Positions 47,275 through 52,798 of a stretch of 52,798 bases of DNA are shown piece after piece (positions within the stretch are counted from its first letter, which is position 1; each line of letters begins with the position of its first letter). The DNA comes from Candidatus Rokuibacteriota bacterium (GTDB lineage: Bacteria > Methylomirabilota > Methylomirabilia > Rokubacteriales > CSP1-6). The position numbers were made by a program, and so were the translations under genes. The stretch is taken from positions 1-52,798 of the forward strand of contig JACQFL010000025.1 of NCBI GenBank assembly GCA_016200085.1, in the 5' to 3' direction. The notes under the pieces are model-generated. The model was not told the origin of the DNA, did not search any database, and saw only the letters and a program-made list of their open reading frames with translations.

Positions 47275-48792
47275 TCACCACTGGGTGGCTTGCTGGTACG
47301 CGTACCCGGCGCGGAGCACGGTGGTCTCGTCGAAGGGACGGCCCACGATCGACATCGACAGCGGCAGGTCCTCCCGCGAGAAGCCGCACGGCAGCGCGAG
47401 CACGGGCAGCCCGAGGCCGTTGAACGGCCGGGTGAAGCGCGCGAACCGCATGCTGCGCTGCAGGATCTCCCCGGGGCCGCCGGCGAGGGCCGCGATCAGG
47501 CTCGGCGCGGGCTCGGGCGTGGTCGGGACGACGAGGAGGTCCACCTCGGCGAACACCTCGCGCAGGAACTCGCGGGTGAGCCGCGCCCGCAGCCGGCAGG
47601 CCTGGAGATAGTCGTACGCAGGAATGCTGCCGCCCATCGCGAGCCGCTCGCGCGTGAAGGGCTGCAGATCGTCGGGCCGGTCGCGCAGGATGGCCCCGTG
47701 GAGCACGAGGCTCTCCGCGCGCCCGATGATGGTGGTCGCGTCCGTGATGGGCTGGGGATCCGGCACCCGCAGCCGCGTCACCGTCGCGCCCAGCCGGGCG
47801 AGCTCGGCGAGCGCGCGATCGAGCGCGATCTCGACGTCGCGATCGAGACCTTCCACGTAGTGGTTCTCGGGCCTGCCGATGCGGAGGCCCGCGATGCCAC
47901 TCTCGATCCCCGCGAGGTAATCGGGAACGGGACGGTGGCTCGAGGTCGGGTCGCGGGGGTCGTGGCCGGCCATGATCCCGAGGAGCAGCGCCGCGTCCCT
48001 CACCGTGCGGGTCATCGGCCCGAGGTGATCCAGCGACCACGACAGCGGCATGGCCCCCGCGCGACTCACCCGGCCGTACGTCGGCTTCAGCCCGACGATC
48101 CCGCAGCATGCCGCGGGCAGCCGGATCGAGCCGCCGGTGTCGCTGCCGACCGCGCCGAAGACGAGCCCGGCCGACACCGCTGCGGCGGAGCCGCTGCTCG
48201 ATCCCCCCGCGGAGTGACCCGACTTCCACGGGTTGTCGACGTGGCCGTAGTTCTCGTTGTCGCCGAAGGCGCCGAGCGCGAGCTCGACCATGTTGAGCTT
48301 GCCGAGGTTGATCGCGCCCGCCGCGACCAGGCGCGTGACCACGGTGCACTCGGCCGCTGCCGTGAAGTAGTGGGGGATCTTGGTGCCGCAGGTCGTCGGC
48401 AGGCCGGGGACGTGGCAGAGGTCCTTGACCGCGATGGGCAGGCCGTGGAGCGGGCCGCGTCGCCTGCGGGGCACGGCGTCGAGCTGGCCGGCGCGGCGCC
48501 GGGCCCCCTCGTCGTCGACGGTGATGAAGGCGTGCAGGGAAGGGTTCAGCCGCGCGATACGCTCCAGCATCTCGTCCAGACGCGCCACGACGGAGCGCGC
48601 CTCGAGGTCGGCGGGTGGCGGCGCGCTCGCGGCTCGCGCGGGCACCGCCGCGTCGGGGACCGCCCCGCCCTCGAGGGCAGCCAGGAACCGGGCTGGCTCC
48701 TCTCCCGGCGGCAGATCGACGGCCCATCGCTCGATGGCGCCCGCCATCGCCGCATCATCCACGATCGAGCGGTCCATTCTCGATTGCGCCAT
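47275..48792 (-). CDS. Amidase-signature family hydrolase
   Basis: A 505-residue amidase. The Ser-cisSer-Lys triad is present: Lys in [10 protein letters not shown], cis-Ser in the glycine/serine-rich segment [16 protein letters not shown], and nucleophilic Ser in [48 protein letters not shown] follows, with the late [28 protein letters not shown]. Relatives include GatA, indoleacetamide hydrolase and aryl-acylamidases. The N-terminal ~55 residues are longer than in GatA, and no gatB/gatC adjoins it, so it is a catabolic amidase rather than the tRNA enzyme. Start ATG 48792; a long in-frame upstream extension lacks homology features. Confidence 0.92.
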   Translation of the reverse strand: MAQSRMDRSIVDDAAMAGAIERWAVDLPPGEEPARFLAALEGGAVPDAAVPARAASAPPPADLEARSVVARLDEMLERIARLNPSLHAFITVDDEGARRRAGQLDAVPRRRRGPLHGLPIAVKDLCHVPGLPTTCGTKIPHYFTAAAECTVVTRLVAAGAINLGKLNMVELALGAFGDNENYGHVDNPWKSGHSAGGSSSGSAAAVSAGLVFGAVGSDTGGSIRLPAACCGIVGLKPTYGRVSRAGAMPLSWSLDHLGPMTRTVRDAALLLGIMAGHDPRDPTSSHRPVPDYLAGIESGIAGLRIGRPENHYVEGLDRDVEIALDRALAELARLGATVTRLRVPDPQPITDATTIIGRAESLVLHGAILRDRPDDLQPFTRERLAMGGSIPAYDYLQACRLRARLTREFLREVFAEVDLLVVPTTPEPAPSLIAALAGGPGEILQRSMRFARFTRPFNGLGLPVLALPCGFSREDLPLSMSIVGRPFDETTVLRAGYAYQQATQW

Positions 48793-49180
48793 TACCCTCG
48801 CCCGCTGCCAAGGCAGCCATGCCCGACGGTCGACCCGGTGACGTGCCCCGTGCGCCGGAAAACGCCGAGCGCTCGAATCGTCCGAGGTGGCCCCGGGCTC
48901 GGTCCGCAACACCCCCAACCAGATTGGGGGGGCAGGGAGCGTCCGGACACGAGCCGGGACCCGACTGGAGCGTGCAAGCGGCTCACCAGAGCTCCGGTCA
49001 TTCCCGCCACGGGAACGAACGGCTCGCTTCCCCGCGCCGTACAAGACAAAACGGGGAGTGACCAGGATCCGGTCGCTCGGATTCCAACCGGGGTGGCTCC
49101 CGGGAGTGCTCAGTTTTAGACCACCCCCCTGGTCAGAATCAGCGCACCTGCCGATCATTTGTTGTAGAAAAGTGGGACCC
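48793..49180. other. 388-base divergent intergenic region with two inverted repeats
   Basis: No convincing gene is seen. CCCCCAA / TTGGGGG around CCAGA (48912-48930) and GACCA / TGGTC around CCCCCC (49119-49134) are inverted repeats. The second sits about 46 bases before the sigma54-activator start and could be an operator. The segment TGCTCAGTTTTAGACC just before and within it recalls the ends of IS21-type elements, but no transposase or second end is present. Promoters for the amidase (left) and the two-component pair (right) should lie here. Confidence 0.45.
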
Positions 49181-50521
49181 ATGGATCGCGTCCTGGTGAT
49201 CGACGACGAGCTCAGCATCCAGACCCTCCTGGGCCGGGTGCTCGCCCAGTCGGGACGCGAGATCGCCACCGTCGGCTCCGGGCGGGACGGCCTCAAGGCC
49301 GCCGCCGATCTCGCCCCCGACGTCGTCGTCCTCGACCTGCGCCTGCCCGACGCCAGCGGCCTCGAAGTGCTGCGCGCGCTCCGCATGCGCGACCCCGAGA
49401 TGGCCGTGGTGATCGTCACCGGATACGGCGAGATCGGCACCGCGGTCGAGGCCATGAAGCAGGGCGCCAAGGACTATCTCGAGAAGCCCTTCGACAACCT
49501 CGACAAGCTGCGTCTGTGCATCTCCCGCACCCTGGAGGACGTGGGCGCGCGCCGGGCCCTGCAGCGCCTGCAGCAGCTCCAGGCGCGCAAGCTGCCCCAG
49601 ATCGCGCTGGTCGGCGACTCGCCGGCGACCCGCGCCCTGCGCGACGCCGTCCATCGCCTGGCCGGGAGCGAAGCCGATACCTTCCTCATCCTCGGCGAGA
49701 GCGGCACCGGCAAGGAAGTGGTCGCGAGCTGCCTGCACTACGAGAGCCCGCGCCGCACCTTCGCGTTCGTCGACGTCAACTGCGCGGCCATCGGCGACGC
49801 GCTCTTCGAGAGCGAGCTGTTCGGGCACGAGCGCGGCGCCTTCACGGACGCCCGGGTCACCAAGCCAGGCCTCGTCGAGCTGGCCGACCACGGCACGCTG
49901 TTCCTCGACGAGGTCAGCGAGCTGTCCCCGTCGAGCCAGGCCAAGCTGCTGCGCGTGATGGAGACGCGGAGCGTGCGGCGCGTGGGCGGCACGCGCGACA
50001 TCCGGCTCGACGTGCGGCTCGTGGCCGCCAGCAATCGCCCCCTCGGCAAGCTGGTGGCGGAGGGCCGCTTCCGGGAGGACCTCTACTATCGCCTGAACGT
50101 GATCCCGCTCGCCATCCCGCCGCTCCGCGAGCGGCGGGACGACATCATCCCGCTCACCCGGCACTTCCTGGAGCACGCCAACGTCCGCTTCCACAAGATC
50201 GTGGCCGGCTTCTCGGAGGAGGCCGAGCGGCACCTGCTCGGCTACCCGTGGCCGGGCAACGTGCGTGAGCTGCGCAACTTCATCGAGCGCGCGGTGCTGC
50301 TCGCGCCGGTGGAGGTGATCGACGTCGAGCACCTGCCACCGCTCGACGGGGTCGACGGGGTCGCGGGCACCCCGAACGGGCGCTCGCTGGCCGCGGTCGA
50401 GCGCGCGTACATCCAGCTCGTGCTCCGCAGCGTGGGCGGCAACAAGAGCGAGGCGGCCAAGGTCCTGGGGATCTCGCGAAACACGCTGCGCGGCAAGCTC
50501 GAGGACGGCGAGACCGCATGA
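49181..50521 (+). CDS. NtrC-family sigma54-dependent response regulator
   Basis: A 446-residue activator. Receiver domain 1-120: VLVIDDELS, phospho-acceptor Asp52 (VVLDLRLPDASG), Lys102 (EKPF). AAA+ domain about 140-375: Walker A GESGTGKE (172-179), the sigma54-contact loop GAFTDA (219-224; classical GAFTGA, with Asp replacing the second Gly), Walker B GTLFLDE (238-244), and the R-finger region FREDLYYRLNVIPLAIPPLRERRDDI. C-terminal Fis-type HTH about 420-445: NKSEAAKVLGISRNTLRGKLE. It is coupled to the following kinase by an ATGA overlap. GAFTDA occurs in many natural NtrC relatives, so activity is still likely. Targets are unknown. Confidence 0.95.
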   Translation: MDRVLVIDDELSIQTLLGRVLAQSGREIATVGSGRDGLKAAADLAPDVVVLDLRLPDASGLEVLRALRMRDPEMAVVIVTGYGEIGTAVEAMKQGAKDYLEKPFDNLDKLRLCISRTLEDVGARRALQRLQQLQARKLPQIALVGDSPATRALRDAVHRLAGSEADTFLILGESGTGKEVVASCLHYESPRRTFAFVDVNCAAIGDALFESELFGHERGAFTDARVTKPGLVELADHGTLFLDEVSELSPSSQAKLLRVMETRSVRRVGGTRDIRLDVRLVAASNRPLGKLVAEGRFREDLYYRLNVIPLAIPPLRERRDDIIPLTRHFLEHANVRFHKIVAGFSEEAERHLLGYPWPGNVRELRNFIERAVLLAPVEVIDVEHLPPLDGVDGVAGTPNGRSLAAVERAYIQLVLRSVGGNKSEAAKVLGISRNTLRGKLEDGETA

Positions 50522-52662
50522 ACCTTCACCGCTTCCTGCCCCTGATGGCGTGCGGCCTCAACCTCGGCCTGGCCGCCATCACGCTCACCCGCCACCCCCA
50601 GAGCCGGCTGACGCGCATCTTCGCGGCGTTCGTGAGCGCTGCCGCGACGTGGAGCTTCAGCGTCTTCCTGCTGCGGGCGGCGCCCGACGAATCGATGGCC
50701 ATGACCCTCGAGGTCTTCGCCTACGCCAGCGTCGCGGTGATCCCGCCCCTGTTCGTGCACTTCGTGCGCGTCTTCCTCGAGCAGCCCGCCCGACATCCCC
50801 TCCTCGTCGCGGGCTACGTGGCCGCCGGACTCTTCGGGGCGCTCGCCTTCGCCCGCTCGCCGCTGTTCCTGCGCGGCGTGGAGTGGACGTCCTGGGGCTG
50901 GATCCCGACGCCGGGGCCGCTCTATCCCCTCTTCTTCGCCTACTTCAACGGGCTGGTGGCCGCCGGCCTGGTGTGGCTGGTCCTGGCGTACCCCGGGCTG
51001 GGTTCGAGCTTCCGGCGCAACCGCGTGATCCTGCTCGTGAGCGGCACCACGCTGAGCCTGGTGGGCGCCGCCGTCGACTTCCTGCGTCCCCTCCTCGTCG
51101 GGCAGGTCCCGTGGGCCGACGAGCTGTATCCGATCGGCATCCCGGCCAACATCGTGCTCGCGCTGTGCGCGGGCGCGAGCATCGTCCGCTACCGGATGTT
51201 CGACGTCGGCCTGACGGCGAAGAAGACCGCCATCGTGCTGGTCGGGGGCCTGCTCCTGAGCGTCTTCCTCGTGTTCCTGTCCGTGTCGGTGGGGACGATC
51301 TTCCGAGCGTACGACGTCGACCCCCTGTGGGTCGTGGTGCCGCTGGGGCTGGTGCTCCTCCTCGGCGTCGGCCCGACGGCGCGCTGGGTGGAGGACTTCA
51401 TCGAGCGCTTCGTCTTCGCCTGGCGGCGCGCCTGCTACGACACCCTGCTCGCGCTCAGCAAGCGCATGGCCACCATGGTGGACCTCACGACGCTGACGGA
51501 GACGCTCGTGCACGGCCTCGTGACCGGCATCCCCGTCACGTGCTGCGCCCTGCTCACGCGCGACGAGACCCTGGGGGCCTTCGTGCCGTACCGCGTCGAG
51601 GGCGGCGTGGGGACGCCGCGGCCCATCGCGCTCGACGGCGCCGTGGCACGGTGCGTCGTCCTCGTCGAGGATACCTTCGTGCCCTCGGAGGCGCGGCTCG
51701 ATCCGCGCACCTCGCCGTGGGCCGAGGCCTGCGCCGCCGAGCTGGCGGGCTGGGACGCGGCCATCATCGCGCCCCTCAGGAGCGAGGCGGGGGTCTCGGC
51801 CCTGCTCCTGGTGGGCGAGAAGCTCTCGGGCGAGATCTTCTCGGTGCCCGAGCTGGAGGTCCTCGGGCTCCTCGGACGGCAGGCCGCCATAGCGCTCGAG
51901 AACGCCCACCTCTACGACGATCTCAGGCGCCAGATGATCGAGCTCCGCGAGACGCAGGACCAGCTCGTGCAGTCCGCGAAGCTGGCGGCCATCGGTGAGC
52001 TGGCGGCCGGGGTGGCCCACGAGATCAACAACCCCCTCACCGCCGTCCTGGGCTTCGCCGCCTACCTCGAGGAGCGGGCGGCCGCCGACGATCCCATGCG
52101 CGAGTCGCTGCGCTTGATCCGCGACGAGGCGAGCCGGGCGCGCGACATCGTGCGCGACCTCCTGCACTTCAGCCGGCAGCGCGAGTTCGCCCCGGAGCCG
52201 GCGAGCCTGAACGACGTCGTGCGCGACACCGTGCGCATGCTGCGCCGCAACGGGGCCCTGGATACCGTGCAGGTGGTCGAGGACTACGTCGAGGGGTCGG
52301 CGCTGGTCAACATCGACATCTCCCGCATGACGCAGGTGTTCCTCAACATCCTCACCAACGCGGCGCAGGCCACGCCGGAGGGCGGCACCATCACCATCCG
52401 CACCATCACCGACGAGGCGGGCGCCGCCGCGGAGTTCAGCGACACCGGGGCCGGTATCCGGCCCGAGCACCTGCCGCGGATCTTCGACCCGTTCTTCACG
52501 ACCAAGCCCGCCGGCTCGACGGGGCTGGGGCTCTCGGTGAGCCACGCCATCACGCAGCGGCACGGCGCGACGATCGACGTGGCGAGCGTGGTCGGCAAGG
52601 GCTCCACCTTCAGCGTCCGCCTGCCCTGGCGCAGCACCGCCTGCGCGGTGACGACCAGCTAG
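50518..52662 (+). CDS. Membrane sensor histidine kinase (7TM-type N-terminus, GAF domain)
   Basis: A 714-residue kinase that partners the upstream NtrC-type regulator. The first ~310 residues contain about eight to nine hydrophobic spans in the pattern of 7TM/16TM-type histidine kinase sensor domains (for example LMACGLNLGLAAITL, FAYASVAVIPPLFVHFVRVF, LVSGTTLSLVGAAVDFL, IVLVGGLLLSVFLVFLSV). A GAF domain lies at about 330-470. The HisKA phospho-acceptor is His501 in AAGVAHEINNPLTAVLG. ATPase motifs are LNILTNAAQATP, DTGAGI, FDPFFTTK and STGLGLSVSHAI. This is the NtrB/AtoS-like kinase class. The membrane domain may sense a lipid or membrane state; the signal is unknown. Confidence 0.94.
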   Translation: MNLHRFLPLMACGLNLGLAAITLTRHPQSRLTRIFAAFVSAAATWSFSVFLLRAAPDESMAMTLEVFAYASVAVIPPLFVHFVRVFLEQPARHPLLVAGYVAAGLFGALAFARSPLFLRGVEWTSWGWIPTPGPLYPLFFAYFNGLVAAGLVWLVLAYPGLGSSFRRNRVILLVSGTTLSLVGAAVDFLRPLLVGQVPWADELYPIGIPANIVLALCAGASIVRYRMFDVGLTAKKTAIVLVGGLLLSVFLVFLSVSVGTIFRAYDVDPLWVVVPLGLVLLLGVGPTARWVEDFIERFVFAWRRACYDTLLALSKRMATMVDLTTLTETLVHGLVTGIPVTCCALLTRDETLGAFVPYRVEGGVGTPRPIALDGAVARCVVLVEDTFVPSEARLDPRTSPWAEACAAELAGWDAAIIAPLRSEAGVSALLLVGEKLSGEIFSVPELEVLGLLGRQAAIALENAHLYDDLRRQMIELRETQDQLVQSAKLAAIGELAAGVAHEINNPLTAVLGFAAYLEERAAADDPMRESLRLIRDEASRARDIVRDLLHFSRQREFAPEPASLNDVVRDTVRMLRRNGALDTVQVVEDYVEGSALVNIDISRMTQVFLNILTNAAQATPEGGTITIRTITDEAGAAAEFSDTGAGIRPEHLPRIFDPFFTTKPAGSTGLGLSVSHAITQRHGATIDVASVVGKGSTFSVRLPWRSTACAVTTS

Positions 52663-52718
52663 TACGACTGTGTTATAAAAGCTAGGGAAATCAGGGGGGA
52701 CGCTGCGAGTCTCGACGT

Positions 52719-52798
52719 ATGCCGACTGCCGAGACCGCGCGCGCCGACCGGTTTGCCGCCTATGTGAACGCGCTGGCCGAGGCCCTGGGCCACCGGGA
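52719..52798 (+). CDS. Probable IS701-family transposase, N-terminal fragment cut by the window edge
   Basis: Only 26 complete codons are visible from ATG 52719. The segment DRFAAYVNALAEALGHR resembles the N-terminal helix of IS701-type transposases, which continue with a GLLLPGERKS-like motif that would lie outside the window. Upstream (52663-52718) is noticeably more AT-rich (TGTTATAAAAGCTAGGG), as expected for an insertion-sequence end with a promoter. The call rests on a short match and could be wrong. Confidence 0.45.
   Translation, partial: MPTAETARADRFAAYVNALAEALGHR

Noticed and set aside
47275..48792. gatA (Glu-tRNA amidotransferase subunit A)
   Set aside because: There are no gatB or gatC neighbours and the N-terminus is longer than in GatA; a catabolic amidase is the better call.
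1..52798. tRNA, rRNA or riboswitch genes
   Set aside because: I scanned the spacers for cloverleaf arms, rRNA blocks and a B12-riboswitch-like box (because of the mutase genes) and saw none. A covariance-model search would be needed to exclude them.

Overview
The window is very GC-rich (clearly above 65 %), densely packed and bacterial. The gene content is an acyl-CoA and small-molecule catabolism repertoire: hydantoinase/oxoprolinase subunits, family III CoA-transferase, B12-dependent acyl-CoA mutase, stand-alone molybdenum hydroxylase large subunits, LLM-class oxidoreductases and large multi-GAF histidine kinases. Together with frequent GTG starts this suggests an uncultured soil or subsurface lineage, for example Rokubacteria/Methylomirabilota-like. 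That placement is an inference from gene content, because no rRNA or other phylogenetic marker is present.

Layout. 1-589: the start of an exported YD-repeat/IPT protein running off the left edge. 865-13335 (minus): an 11-gene operon in which nearly every junction is a 4-base stop/start overlap. In transcription order it encodes amidohydrolase, DUF35-type zinc-ribbon/OB protein, B12-binding mutase subunit, mutase large subunit, molybdenum hydroxylase large subunit, CoA-transferase, opine-dehydrogenase-like protein, LLM oxidoreductase, V4R protein, VOC/epimerase-like protein and HyuA. 13405-21674 (minus): 3-hydroxyacyl-CoA dehydrogenase, thiolase, acyl-CoA dehydrogenase, HyuB, HyuA and a GntR/UTRA regulator; an array of four hairpin repeats lies between the acyl-CoA dehydrogenase and thiolase genes.

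21979-28263 (plus): a glycosyltransferase, then a three-gene phosphorelay (receiver; GAF histidine kinase; receiver-GAF-kinase-receiver hybrid) with no DNA-binding output domain. 28441-30457 (minus): a remnant of an outer-membrane barrel gene, a second 3-hydroxyacyl-CoA dehydrogenase, a small exported protein and adenine phosphoribosyltransferase. 31051-38958 (minus): LLM oxidoreductase, haem-site nucleotide cyclase, DUF72 protein, D-cysteine-desulfhydrase-like enzyme, alpha/beta hydrolase, rhodanese, enoyl-CoA hydratase and two sister HAD proteins.

39034-48792: a cysteine-less redoxin-fold protein, a lytic transglycosylase, PaaI thioesterase, pterin dehydratase, an NHL-repeat protein, a second molybdenum hydroxylase large subunit facing a sulfite-oxidase-like molybdoenzyme, an exported amidohydrolase, a Nudix hydrolase and an amidase. 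49181-52662: an NtrC-type sigma54 activator coupled to a membrane histidine kinase. The right edge cuts into a probable IS701-type transposase.

The most distinctive content is the translationally coupled 12.5-kb operon, which joins an amidohydrolase and HyuA to a two-subunit acyl-CoA mutase and an orphan molybdenum hydroxylase. No pathway known to me has exactly this set. A reasonable inference is breakdown of a cyclic amide or branched acid through a CoA ester and carbon-skeleton rearrangement. Several hairpin-forming interspersed repeats, two of which supply the C-terminal codons of proteins, and two apparent CTG start codons at overlap junctions are further points of interest.
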